From NCBI RefSeq assembly GCF_900109725.1, contig NZ_FOBC01000006.1:1-64000 (forward strand): 64,000 nt of DNA, in the 5' to 3' direction. A program made the translations under genes and the position numbers. Within the stretch, counting starts at the first letter, position 1; each line of letters begins with the position of its first letter. The notes beneath the pieces are model-generated. The model was not told where the DNA came from. It saw only the letters and a list, made by a program, of their open reading frames with translations, and did no database searches. Origin of the DNA: Halomonas daqiaonensis. GTDB taxonomy: Bacteria; Pseudomonadota; Gammaproteobacteria; Pseudomonadales; Halomonadaceae. Of the stretch, positions 37,376-46,187 are shown one piece after another.

Positions 37376-38197
37376 ATGAATGCGGCAACAACAAGAGAAC
37401 ATGGCAAGGGGGCTGCGCCCAATGTCAAGATCAACATCCGCACGGTGGGCATGGACAAGCCGCGAGCCTGGCTGGCAGCCGGGTTCGAGGATTTTCGCCA
37501 GGCCATGGCGGTCAGCCTGGCCTATGGCATGTTCTGGGTGGGGCTGAGTATTGCCATCACCGCCGGTGCCTTCACACTGGGCCTCTGGCACTGGTTGTTG
37601 CCGCTGGTCGCCGGCTTCATGTTTCTCGGTCCCTTGGTGGCGGTGGGCTCCTACGGCATCAGCCGTGCCCTCGAGGCGGGCCGCGTCCCCAACCTGGGCG
37701 ATGCCTTCGGCGGCTGGAAGGGTCATGCGGGGCAGCTGGCGATGATGGGCGTGATGATGATGATCTTCTTCCTCGCCTGGATCCGCCTGGCCACCCTGCT
37801 GTTCGCGCTGTTCTTCGGCTTCGAGGCCCCTAGCCCCGAGACGCTCTATGCCTCGCTGTTGACTACCGTCGATGGCCTGATGATGCTGGCGGTGGGAACC
37901 GCAATCGGCGCCGTCCTGGCCTTCGGCGCCTTCACCATCAGCGTGGTGGCCATTCCGACCCTGATGGATCAGGACCTGACCTTCATGGAGGGGATCGAGG
38001 CCAGCATCCGTTCAGTGGCGAACAACTTCCGTCCGATGCTGCTGTGGGCGGCGATCCTCACCGGTTGCGTACTGGTCGGGGTGATGACCTTCTACATCGG
38101 CCTGGCGCTGATCCTGCCGGTCCTGGGCCATGCCAGCTGGCACGCCTACGAGGATCTGGTCCGCATCGAACCGATGGAACCGGTGGAGGAAGTCTAG
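37376..38197 (+). CDS. DUF2189-type integral membrane protein
   Basis: This 273-residue protein has a short hydrophilic N-terminus (VKINIRTVGMDKPRAWLAAGFEDFRQA) followed by about six membrane helices. That N-terminal signature and the helix pattern (SLAYGMFWVGLSIAITAG, GFMFLGPLVAVGSYGISRALEAG, YIGLALILPVLGHASWHAYEDLV) match DUF2189 proteins, which are of unknown function and often called cytochrome c oxidase subunit I-like. The ATG at 37376 has AGGGGTG upstream. The gene is monocistronic, ended by a strong terminator. Confidence 0.82.
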   Translation: MNAATTREHGKGAAPNVKINIRTVGMDKPRAWLAAGFEDFRQAMAVSLAYGMFWVGLSIAITAGAFTLGLWHWLLPLVAGFMFLGPLVAVGSYGISRALEAGRVPNLGDAFGGWKGHAGQLAMMGVMMMIFFLAWIRLATLLFALFFGFEAPSPETLYASLLTTVDGLMMLAVGTAIGAVLAFGAFTISVVAIPTLMDQDLTFMEGIEASIRSVANNFRPMLLWAAILTGCVLVGVMTFYIGLALILPVLGHASWHAYEDLVRIEPMEPVEEV

Positions 38198-38229
38198 AGT
38201 TGATGTAATCCCCGGGCAGGCACTGGTGA

Positions 38230-38263
38230 CATCAGGGGGCGCTCGGCGCCCCCTGATGTTTTT
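38230..38263 (+). terminator. Strong rho-independent terminator
   Basis: CATCAGGGGGCGC (38230-38242) pairs perfectly with GCGCCCCCTGATG (38246-38258) around a 3-nt loop and is followed by TTTTTG. It ends the DUF2189-type gene. Confidence 0.9.
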
Positions 38264-38339
38264 GTAGGGCGCTCTCCTGACCCGCGACCTCGAATCGCGT
38301 ACGCTTGAGACTCCTTTCCCGTTAGCAGGAAGCCTGCCG

Positions 38340-38858
38340 ATGCTGACCGGTATTGCCTTTCGTCCGCTCCTCGTGCTGCTCTCGGCCCTTCTGCCGCTCT
38401 CCATCGCCGTGTCCGCGCCGCTGCCGGCGCCCGCGGGACCTGTGCTCCTGATCCTCAGTGGTGACCTCGCACACACCAACGTGGAGGACGAGGCGCGTTT
38501 CGACCGGGCAATGCTCGAAGCCCTGCCTTCACGCATCATCGAGACCCATACGCCCTGGCATCGCGACAAGGGGCGCTTCGAGGGCCCGCTGATGCGCGCC
38601 CTGCTCGAGACGGTCGGAGCCGATGATAGCGAGCAGGTGCGCATCCGCGCCCTCAACCACTACGAGGCGGAGGTGCCGGTAGCAGATTTCCGGCGCCACG
38701 ACGTGATCCTGGCCATGACCCGCGACGGCGAGCCGCTGACCATCCGTGAGTACGGGCCACTGTTCGTGCTCTACCCCTTCGATGACCATCCCGAACTGCT
38801 CACCGAGGCCATCCGTTTCCGCTCGGTGTGGCATGTCGAGCGGATCATCGTGCCCTGA
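38340..38858 (+). CDS. Exported sulfite-oxidase-fold (molybdopterin-binding-like) protein
   Basis: This 172-residue protein has an N-terminal signal (LLVLLSALLPLSIAVSA) and a compact domain like the core of Oxidored_molyb proteins: FDRAMLEALPSRIIETHTPWH, FEGPLMRALLETVGA, ALNHYEAEVPVADF, and YGPLFVLYPFDDHPEL. It contains no cysteine, so the Mo-ligating Cys of true sulfite oxidases is absent and redox catalysis is doubtful. It ends 25 bp before a hybrid histidine kinase gene and is likely co-transcribed. It may serve as a periplasmic ligand or partner for that kinase. Confidence 0.75.
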   Translation: MLTGIAFRPLLVLLSALLPLSIAVSAPLPAPAGPVLLILSGDLAHTNVEDEARFDRAMLEALPSRIIETHTPWHRDKGRFEGPLMRALLETVGADDSEQVRIRALNHYEAEVPVADFRRHDVILAMTRDGEPLTIREYGPLFVLYPFDDHPELLTEAIRFRSVWHVERIIVP

Positions 38859-38883
38859 GCCCGCCCGGCCGCGGAGATCGTAA

Positions 38884-41064
38884 TTGCTGCGCTATCCCCT
38901 GCGTCTCAAGCTGGGTGCCATCGCCGCCCTGGTGTTCTTCGCTGCCGCCCTGGTGGTGGTCGGCCTGGTAGCCTGGCGCCAGGATAGCCTGGCCGAGAGC
39001 GTAGGGGGGGATGCAGTCTGGCACGCCTACAAGCTTGATCGAGACACGGTGCAACTGCGCAGTTTCCTTGCCCGCCCCGACCTCTCCCTTGAGTCGCTGC
39101 CGGCACTGCGCCTGCGCTTCGAGCTGCTCTATAGCCGACTCAACCTGCTCCAGGATGGCGACATCACCCAACTGCTCGACAATATTCGCGTGGCCGAGGA
39201 ACTGGTCCCGGAGATCGAGCGGCACCTACAGGCCCTGGATGAACAGATCCGCGGCCTCGAACGCCTCGACGAGGACGCCCGGGCCGGTCTGTCCCGGCAA
39301 CTGGAGGCCCTGGGTGGGGTGACCGAGCGGTTGATCATCGCCATCAATGGTCATCTGGCCGAGACCACCACCCGTGAACGGGAGCGGCTGCAGACCCTCT
39401 ACGGCCTGCTCCTGCTGCTGATCCTGGCCATGAGCCTGGCCGCCTCGCTGGTGGTTGCCTTCCTGTTTCGCGAGGCTCGCGACAATGCCGCTGCACGGCG
39501 GGATCTGGAGTCGCTGAGCCGCGAGCTGGAGGTCACCGCCCGACAGGCCGAGTCGGCCAGTCGGGCCAAGTCGGAATTCCTGGCCACCGTCAGCCATGAG
39601 ATCCGTACGCCGCTCAACGGCGTTATCGGCATGAGCGACCTGCTGCAGGACCAGCTGCTTCCCGAGCGCGCGCGCCACTATGCCGACACCATCCATGACA
39701 GTGCCCGGCTGCTGCTCGAGCTGATCAACGACATCCTGGACTTCTCCAAGATAGAGGCACAGCGCCTGGAGCTCGAGGCGTGCCCCTTCGCCCTCGGCGA
39801 GCTGGTCGAGGGCGCGATCTCGCTGTTCGCGCCCCGGGCCGAGGTGCGGGGCGTCCGCCTGACGTTCGAGCTGGACCCCGGCCTGCCGCGGTATCTCGTG
39901 GGGGATGCCGGCCGCGTGCGCCAGGTGCTGCTCAACCTGCTCTCCAATGCCATAAAGTTCACCGAGCAGGGCGAGGTCCGGTTGCGGGTGCGTGACGAGG
40001 GAGACGGGCAGGTGCTGTTCGAGGTCATCGACACGGGGAGCGGGATTACACCCGGCCGCCAGGCCCAGCTCTTCGAGCCCTTCCAGCAGGGCGACCCCTC
40101 CACCGCGCGTCGTTACGGCGGCACAGGCCTGGGGCTGGCGATCAGCAAGCGGCTGGTGGAGGCCCAGGGAGGGCGCATCGGGCTGGAGAGCGAAGTGGGT
40201 CACGGTAGCCGCTTCTGGTTCGTGTTGCCGCTGGCCGCGGCCGAATCCGGCGAGGACACGGACGATGTGGTGGTGGCCGCTCCCGAGCAGCGTGTGACCG
40301 ATGCACGGCTGCTGGTGGTCGAGGACAATCCGGTCAACCAGCAGGTCGCCCGCGCCATGCTCGAGCGCCTGGGCTGTCGGGTCAGCGTGGCGGAGTCGGC
40401 AGATGAGGCGCTTCACCAGGCCGCCCGGGACCGCTTCGACCTGATCTTCATGGACGTGCAGCTGCCCGGTATGGACGGGCTGGAGGCGACGCGTCGGCTG
40501 CGTGCCCGCGGCGGCTGGTCGGCCGAGGTGCCGGTGGTGGCCATGACCGCCGGTGGGCCGGGCGGGGACCAGGCCCGTTGCCTGGCTGCCGGCATGAATG
40601 GCTACCTCACCAAGCCGCTGTTCCAAGATGCCCTGATGACGATGCTGCAACGTCACTTGCGCCATGCGACAACGACCAGCGTCGGACGTCCTTCCGCCAA
40701 GGCGGAGGAGGATCCGGTCGGCCAGCCGCTGGAGGCCGCCACCCTCTCGGCGCTGGGCGAGAGCCTGGGTGAGGAGGGGCTGGCCTCCCTGATCGCCCTC
40801 TACCGGCAACAGGCAGTAGCGCATCTGGCCGGCCTGGACCAGGCCGTGGCGGAGGGGGTGCCTGACCGGGTCGAGTACCTCGCCCACCAGCTCAAGGGAG
40901 AGTCGTCGAGCCTGGGAGCAGTGAAGGTGGCCGGGCTGGCCACGCGGCTGGAGCGCCTGGGAAGGGAGGAGCGACTGGACGAGGCCGCCGTCGCCCTGAG
41001 CGACCTTCATCGCTGCCTGGACCTGACCCTGACGGCGCTGGAGGCCTGGACGCCGGGCGAGTGA
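38884..41064 (+). CDS. Hybrid sensor histidine kinase with receiver and Hpt domains
   Basis: This 726-residue membrane kinase has TM1 at about 12-31, a periplasmic sensor domain of about 140 residues, and TM2 at about 173-195. A coiled linker leads to HisKA with His238 ([15 protein letters not shown]), HATPase with [12 protein letters not shown] and [14 protein letters not shown], a receiver domain with Asp524 ([13 protein letters not shown]), and a C-terminal Hpt domain with His668 ([12 protein letters not shown]). The start is TTG with GGAG upstream; the first internal ATG would remove the sensor domain. It follows the sulfite-oxidase-fold gene. No separate output regulator gene is adjacent, so its target is unknown. 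Confidence 0.92.
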   Translation: MLRYPLRLKLGAIAALVFFAAALVVVGLVAWRQDSLAESVGGDAVWHAYKLDRDTVQLRSFLARPDLSLESLPALRLRFELLYSRLNLLQDGDITQLLDNIRVAEELVPEIERHLQALDEQIRGLERLDEDARAGLSRQLEALGGVTERLIIAINGHLAETTTRERERLQTLYGLLLLLILAMSLAASLVVAFLFREARDNAAARRDLESLSRELEVTARQAESASRAKSEFLATVSHEIRTPLNGVIGMSDLLQDQLLPERARHYADTIHDSARLLLELINDILDFSKIEAQRLELEACPFALGELVEGAISLFAPRAEVRGVRLTFELDPGLPRYLVGDAGRVRQVLLNLLSNAIKFTEQGEVRLRVRDEGDGQVLFEVIDTGSGITPGRQAQLFEPFQQGDPSTARRYGGTGLGLAISKRLVEAQGGRIGLESEVGHGSRFWFVLPLAAAESGEDTDDVVVAAPEQRVTDARLLVVEDNPVNQQVARAMLERLGCRVSVAESADEALHQAARDRFDLIFMDVQLPGMDGLEATRRLRARGGWSAEVPVVAMTAGGPGGDQARCLAAGMNGYLTKPLFQDALMTMLQRHLRHATTTSVGRPSAKAEEDPVGQPLEAATLSALGESLGEEGLASLIALYRQQAVAHLAGLDQAVAEGVPDRVEYLAHQLKGESSSLGAVKVAGLATRLERLGREERLDEAAVALSDLHRCLDLTLTALEAWTPGE

Positions 41065-41068
41065 GGCC

Positions 41069-42076
41069 TCAGGCGTGTGGGATGGTGCGTCCGGGCAGGC
41101 GCCAGCGCAGGTCGCGTGCGACCACCTGCAGGCCTGGCCGGTACTCGCCCCGCGAGGCGGCGAGGGCGCACGCCAGGGTCAGCGTGGCGATGCGGTCATG
41201 GTCCTGGACAGCGGAGTTGACCGGGAGGGGCAGGAAGTCCAGCAGGCGGCTGTCGCCGAAGGTGGCCAGTCGCAGTGATGGCGGCAGGCCGCCGTCTTCC
41301 AGCAGCACGTCGAACACCCCGTCGAGCAGCGTGTAGGAGGCGGTGACCAGGGCGTCGGGCATGCCATGGCCATCGAGCAGCTCGCGCATCAACCGGGCGC
41401 CCTCGAAGCGGTCGTAGCGCTGGGCACCGCAAGAGATCACCTCCAGCGGCGGATGGTCGGCGAGTGCCTGCTGAAAGCCGGCGCGGCGCTCCCGGCTGAT
41501 CGACAGGGCCGGGACCGCATCCAGCCAGGCGATGCTCGTCACCGCGTCATCGAGCACCGAACGGGTCAGCCGCTCGGCGGCCTCGCGGTCGTTGCTGACT
41601 ACGCTGGCGAAGCGGCGTGGATCGAGGCCACGGTCTACCGCCACTACCGGCAGGCCGGCCGCCATCAGCTCACGATAGAAGGGGTCCTCCATGGGCAGGC
41701 AGCTGGCGGTGATCAGCACCTCGCAGCGCTGGGCACGCAGCGCCAGGGCCAACTCGCGCTCGCTCTCCGGATCGTCGTCGGAACCCACGATCAGCAGCCG
41801 GTAGCCCGCCTCCCGACCCCCGCGCTCGAGTCGCTTGGCCAGGCGCGCATAGCTGACGTTCTCCAGGTCGGGAATGATCAATCCCAGAAGGCGGCTCGCC
41901 CCGCGCCGCAGGGCGGCGGCCTGGGCGTCGACACGGTAGCCATGCTGCTGAACCACGGCCATCACCCGCTCGACGGTGTCCTGGCTGATGCGTCGCTCAC
42001 GGGCCTTGCCGTTGATGACATAGCTAGCCGTGGTGCGGGAGACCCCGGCCAGGCGGGCGATTTCAGCGAGAGTCAT
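41069..42076 (-). CDS. fruR: LacI-family regulator FruR/Cra of the fructose operon
   Basis: This 335-residue repressor has an N-terminal HTH (MTLAEIARLAGVSRTTASYVINGKA), typical of Cra/FruR, including the hinge RRISQDTVERVMAVVQQHGY, then a sugar-binding domain. In relatives, fructose 1-phosphate releases it from DNA. The ATG at 42076 with GAGGA upstream fits the family N-terminus; the extra 13 upstream codons are rejected. It is divergent from fruB, with a palindrome TGAATCGATTCA and a second near-copy between them. Confidence 0.9.
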   Translation of the reverse strand: MTLAEIARLAGVSRTTASYVINGKARERRISQDTVERVMAVVQQHGYRVDAQAAALRRGASRLLGLIIPDLENVSYARLAKRLERGGREAGYRLLIVGSDDDPESERELALALRAQRCEVLITASCLPMEDPFYRELMAAGLPVVAVDRGLDPRRFASVVSNDREAAERLTRSVLDDAVTSIAWLDAVPALSISRERRAGFQQALADHPPLEVISCGAQRYDRFEGARLMRELLDGHGMPDALVTASYTLLDGVFDVLLEDGGLPPSLRLATFGDSRLLDFLPLPVNSAVQDHDRIATLTLACALAASRGEYRPGLQVVARDLRWRLPGRTIPHA

Positions 42077-42171
42077 GAGCGTCCTCGGTAACGGTTGAAG
42101 GCGATTCCAGGTCACTGGTGGCGGCGACTACCCCTGCCAAAGTCGTAGCGTATCGACCTTGCCAACCAGTA

Positions 42172-42213
42172 TGAATCGATTCAGCATGAATGACATCAAG
42201 GTGACACGATTCA
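42172..42213. promoter_or_regulatory. Paired FruR/Cra operators
   Basis: TGAATCGATTCA at 42172-42183 is a perfect palindrome, and TGACACGATTCA at 42202-42213 is a near-copy. Their centres are exactly 30 bp apart, about three helical turns, so two dimers would bind on the same face. The pattern resembles the Cra/FruR consensus TGAAACGTTTCA. The pair lies between divergent fruR and fruB. Confidence 0.75.
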
Positions 42214-42291
42214 GCCAATGAGCGCATCGACTCTCCGAGACGGCTGAGCGAGTGGCGACAACGCCCGTCACCGAGCGAACAGGAGAGAATC

Positions 42292-45207
42292 ATGTTGACC
42301 CTACGCCAGGACGATATCCTGCTCGATTGTCGGGCCGACGACTGGCGCGACGCCCTGGAGCAGGCCGCCGCGTCGCTGCATGCCGCCGGCCTGGTCGCCG
42401 CCGCCTATCGTGATGGCCTCTTCGCCCGCGAGGCGCAGTCTTCCACCTTTCTCGGCAGCGGTATCGCCATTCCCCACGGTACCGCCGAGAGCCGTGCGCA
42501 CGTGTGTGCCACCGGCATCCGTGTGCTGCAGTTTCCCGCTGGCGTGGAGTGGCACGATGGCAACCGCGTTCACGTCCTGGTGAGCATCGCCGCCCAGAGC
42601 GACGAGCACCTGGGCATCCTGCGTCAGCTCACCCACGTGCTGGACGACGAAAGCGTCGCCGAACGCCTGGCCGCCGCCGAATCAGCGCAGGAGGTCGCCA
42701 CCTTGCTTTCCCGGGCGGTGGTCGAGGCGCGCCTGGACGCCGATACCCTCTGCCTGGGCTTTCCCGCCCGCGATATCCGCGAGCTGGCGCTGGCCGGCGC
42801 CGCGCGGCTGCGCCAGCTTGGCTGCGTGGGCAGTGACTTCGTCGCCGCCCTGGCCGAGCAGGCGCCGGTGCGCCTGGGCCAGGGGCTGTGGCTGGCCTCC
42901 AGCCACCGCGGTGTCGAAGCGCCGGCGCTCGCCTTGGCCACCCCCGAGACGGCACTCCGCGAGGCGGATGAGGCGGTCACGGGGGTGTTCAGCCTCGCCG
43001 CCGACGGCGAGGCCCATCGAGGCCTGCTCGAGCGGCTGCTTGCCCTGCTGGAAAGCGATGCCGGCGCCAGCCTGCGTGACGTCGACGCCGCCACCGTGCT
43101 GGCGCGTCTGGCCGGCGAATCGGCCACGGCTCACACCCGCCTGGGCAGGGTGCTCAATGCCCACGGCCTGCACGCCCGCCCCGCCAAGCAGCTGGTGCAG
43201 GTGGCCCGCGAACAGACCGTGCCCGTCCGCGTGCGCCTCGCCGAAGGCGGCGGGCAGACGGTGTCGGCGGCCAGCCTTACCAAGGTGATCAACCTCGGCG
43301 CCCGGCGCGGCCAGCAGCTTGCCTTTTCTGCCGAAGGCGAGGGCGCCGAGGCATCGCTCGCTGCGGTGTGTCAGGCCGTGGAAGACGGCCTCGGCGAAGC
43401 GGTGCTGCCGTTCGACGAGAGCCGCGAGCACATTGCTCCCCGCGAGAACGACACGCCGCCGCCCGAGCCGTTACCCGCAGACGCTCCCCACCCCGGCATC
43501 GCCGCCTCGCCGGGGCTCGCTATCGCCCCGGCCTTCGTGTTCACCACGCCGCGCTTCGACTATCCGGAGCACGCCGATGACCCGGCCGCCGAAGAGCGCC
43601 GCCTGGAGGTGGCAATCCGCGAGGGGGTCGAGCAGCTCGAGGCACTGGTACGCGAGGCCAAAGGCGGTGAAGTGGCGCAGATCCTCTCGATGCACGAGGA
43701 GATGCTCGAAGACCCCGAACTCTACCAGGCTGCCCGCGAGGGCATTCAGGAAGGCGGCTCCGCCGAAGCCGGCTGGTGGGAGGCCATCGACACCGCCGCC
43801 CGCTCACAAGCGATGCTCGCCGATCCGCTGCTTGCCGAGCGTGCCGCCGATCTGCGAGACGTGGGGCGTCGGGTACTGGGCGTGCTGTGCGACGTCAAGC
43901 TCACCGATCCCCCGGATCACCCCTACATCCTGGTCACCGACGACATCGGCCCCTCCGACGTGGCCCGCCTGGATACCTCTCGTGTGCGCGGCCTGCTCAC
44001 CGCTCGCGGCGGCGCCACGGCCCACAGCGCGATTCTCGCTCGGGCGCTGGGTATTCCCGCCGTAGTCGGTGCCGGCAAGCGGGTGATGACGCTGGAAAAC
44101 GGCACCGAGCTGATCCTCGATGGTGAGCGCGGACGCATCACGCCGAGCCCCTCTGCCGAGCGGCGCGCCGCCGCTGAGCAGCGCCTGGTGGAGCGTGAGC
44201 GCCGCGAGGCCGAGGCCTGGGCGACGCGCTTCGCTGAGGCACGCACCCGCGATGGCCACCGCGTCGAGGTGGCTGCCAACCTGGGCAACACGGCGCATGC
44301 CGCCGATGCCGTTGAGCGGGGTGCCGAGGGGGTGGGGCTGTTGCGCACCGAGTTCCTGTTCATGGCCCATGCCAAGCTGCCCGATCTTGACACCCAGATC
44401 GCCGAGTACCGTGAGGCGATCGACGCCCTGGACGGCCGCCCGCTGGTGGCGCGAACCCTGGACGTGGGCGGCGACAAGCCGCTGCCCTACTGGCCGGTGC
44501 CCCACGAGACCAACCCCTTCCTGGGCCTGCGCGGCATTCGCCTGACGCTGACCCGCCCCGAGGTGCTCGAGACCCAATTGCGGGCCCTGCTGCTAGCGGC
44601 AGCGCCCGCGGAGGGGGTGGATCAAGCGCCTGCGGCGGGGGGGAATCAAAAGCCCAAGCCGCTGCGCATCATGCTGCCTATGGTCAAGGACGTGGCGGAA
44701 TTCCGCGCCGCCCGGGAGATCGTCGATCGTCTGCTCGCCGAGATCCCCGCCGAGGAGCGCGCCAGCGACCTGCAGCTGGGCGTGATGGTCGAGGTGCCCT
44801 CCAGCGCCTTGCTGGCACCGAGCCTTGCCGCCGAGGTGGACTTCTTTTCGATAGGCACCAACGACCTGACCCAGTACACCCTGGCCATCGACCGCGACCA
44901 CCCGGTGCTCTCCGCCCAGGCCGACGGCCTGCATCCATCGGTACTCAAGCTGATCGAGATGACCGTGGCTGCCGCCCATGCCCAGGGCAAGTGGGTCGGC
45001 GTGTGCGGCGAGCTGGCTTCTGACGCTACTGCCGTGCCGGTGCTAGTGGGCCTCGGCGTCGACGAGCTCTCGGTCAGTTCCCGCCAGATCCCACTGGTCA
45101 AGGCGCGCCTCGCCGAGTTCGACTTGGCGGATGCGCAAGCACAAGCCCAACTGGCGTTGGCTCAGGCCACCAGCGAGGCGGTTCGCGACGCCCTGGAGGT
45201 GCGCTGA
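42292..45207 (+). CDS. fruB: Fructose PTS multiphosphoryl transfer protein (IIA-HPr-EI)
   Basis: This 971-residue cytoplasmic phosphocarrier combines three PTS modules. EIIA-Fru has His62 (GIAIPHGT), HPr has His294 (AHGLHARPAKQLVQ), and enzyme I has His578 (GGATAHSAILARALGIP). It passes phosphate from PEP to FruA. A linker of about 120 residues separates IIA from HPr. The ATG has ACAGGAG upstream. The stop overlaps the fruK start (TGATG). Repression by FruR through the double operator upstream is expected. Confidence 0.96.
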   Translation: MLTLRQDDILLDCRADDWRDALEQAAASLHAAGLVAAAYRDGLFAREAQSSTFLGSGIAIPHGTAESRAHVCATGIRVLQFPAGVEWHDGNRVHVLVSIAAQSDEHLGILRQLTHVLDDESVAERLAAAESAQEVATLLSRAVVEARLDADTLCLGFPARDIRELALAGAARLRQLGCVGSDFVAALAEQAPVRLGQGLWLASSHRGVEAPALALATPETALREADEAVTGVFSLAADGEAHRGLLERLLALLESDAGASLRDVDAATVLARLAGESATAHTRLGRVLNAHGLHARPAKQLVQVAREQTVPVRVRLAEGGGQTVSAASLTKVINLGARRGQQLAFSAEGEGAEASLAAVCQAVEDGLGEAVLPFDESREHIAPRENDTPPPEPLPADAPHPGIAASPGLAIAPAFVFTTPRFDYPEHADDPAAEERRLEVAIREGVEQLEALVREAKGGEVAQILSMHEEMLEDPELYQAAREGIQEGGSAEAGWWEAIDTAARSQAMLADPLLAERAADLRDVGRRVLGVLCDVKLTDPPDHPYILVTDDIGPSDVARLDTSRVRGLLTARGGATAHSAILARALGIPAVVGAGKRVMTLENGTELILDGERGRITPSPSAERRAAAEQRLVERERREAEAWATRFAEARTRDGHRVEVAANLGNTAHAADAVERGAEGVGLLRTEFLFMAHAKLPDLDTQIAEYREAIDALDGRPLVARTLDVGGDKPLPYWPVPHETNPFLGLRGIRLTLTRPEVLETQLRALLLAAAPAEGVDQAPAAGGNQKPKPLRIMLPMVKDVAEFRAAREIVDRLLAEIPAEERASDLQLGVMVEVPSSALLAPSLAAEVDFFSIGTNDLTQYTLAIDRDHPVLSAQADGLHPSVLKLIEMTVAAAHAQGKWVGVCGELASDATAVPVLVGLGVDELSVSSRQIPLVKARLAEFDLADAQAQAQLALAQATSEAVRDALEVR

Positions 45208-46187
45208 TGGCCCGCATCCTCACGCTTACCCTCAACCCGGCACTCGACCTGTCGATCGGCCTCGAGCGGCTCGAGCCCGGTGCGGTCAACCGCACCCACG
45301 AAACCCATCTCGCCGCCGCCGGCAAGGGCGTCAATGTGGCTCGGGTACTGGTGGCGCTGGGACACGACGTCACGGTGTCGGGCTTTCTCGGCGCCGACAA
45401 CGACGGCCCCTTCCTGCGCGCCTTCGAGGCCATGGGCGTGGAGGATGCCTTCCTGCGCGTGCCCGGCGAGACGCGCATCAACGCCAAGCTTGCCGAGGCC
45501 GACGGCCGGGTCACCGACATCAACGGCCCCGGCGCGACCATCAGTGAGGCCGCCTGGCAGCGCCTGCTTGACGGCCTCGACACGCGCCTGGCCGACGCCC
45601 ACCGCTGCCCCGACGCGGTGGTGATCGCCGGCAGCCTGCCCCCCGGCGTGAGCCCGGAGGACCTCGCCAACCTGGTCACCCGCCTGCGCGGAGCCGGCCT
45701 GCCGGTGTGGGTCGATACCAGCGGCAAGGCACTCACCGCCGCCATCTCCGCCCGCCCCACCGCGGTCAAGCCCAACGAGCACGAGCTGGCCGCCTGGGCC
45801 GGCCAGGACCTGACTAGTGCCGAGGCGCGCCTCAAGGCGGCCCTGCGCCTCTACGCCGAGGGCGTCGAGGAGGCGCTGCTCTCCGCCGGCCCCGGCGGCG
45901 TGCTCTGGGTGAGCCGCCGCGGCGCCTGGCAGGCCGTGCCGCCGCGCCTGGAGGTCGTCAGTACCGTGGGCGCCGGCGACACCCTGATCGCCGCACTGCT
46001 GCACGGCGTGCTCTCGGGGCACACCGCCGAGCAGGCGCTACGTCTGGCCACGGCGCTCTCCGCCGAATCCGTTCGCCATGTCGGCGTAGGCGACCTCCGC
46101 GCCGCCGACTTCCCGCAACTCCAACAACAGACCCGCGTGCGGCGCCTCAATGACGTCGATGCCAGCGCGGGGGGAGCCTTCGCATGA
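45207..46187 (+). CDS. fruK: 1-Phosphofructokinase
   Basis: FruK converts fructose 1-phosphate to fructose 1,6-bisphosphate. The 326-residue PfkB-family kinase has the N-terminal TLTLNPALDLSI, the sugar-binding GKGVNVARVL, and the C-terminal anion hole and catalytic Asp in VGAGDTLIAALLHG. It overlaps fruB by one base and fruA by four, so the operon is translationally coupled. Confidence 0.96.
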   Translation: MARILTLTLNPALDLSIGLERLEPGAVNRTHETHLAAAGKGVNVARVLVALGHDVTVSGFLGADNDGPFLRAFEAMGVEDAFLRVPGETRINAKLAEADGRVTDINGPGATISEAAWQRLLDGLDTRLADAHRCPDAVVIAGSLPPGVSPEDLANLVTRLRGAGLPVWVDTSGKALTAAISARPTAVKPNEHELAAWAGQDLTSAEARLKAALRLYAEGVEEALLSAGPGGVLWVSRRGAWQAVPPRLEVVSTVGAGDTLIAALLHGVLSGHTAEQALRLATALSAESVRHVGVGDLRAADFPQLQQQTRVRRLNDVDASAGGAFA

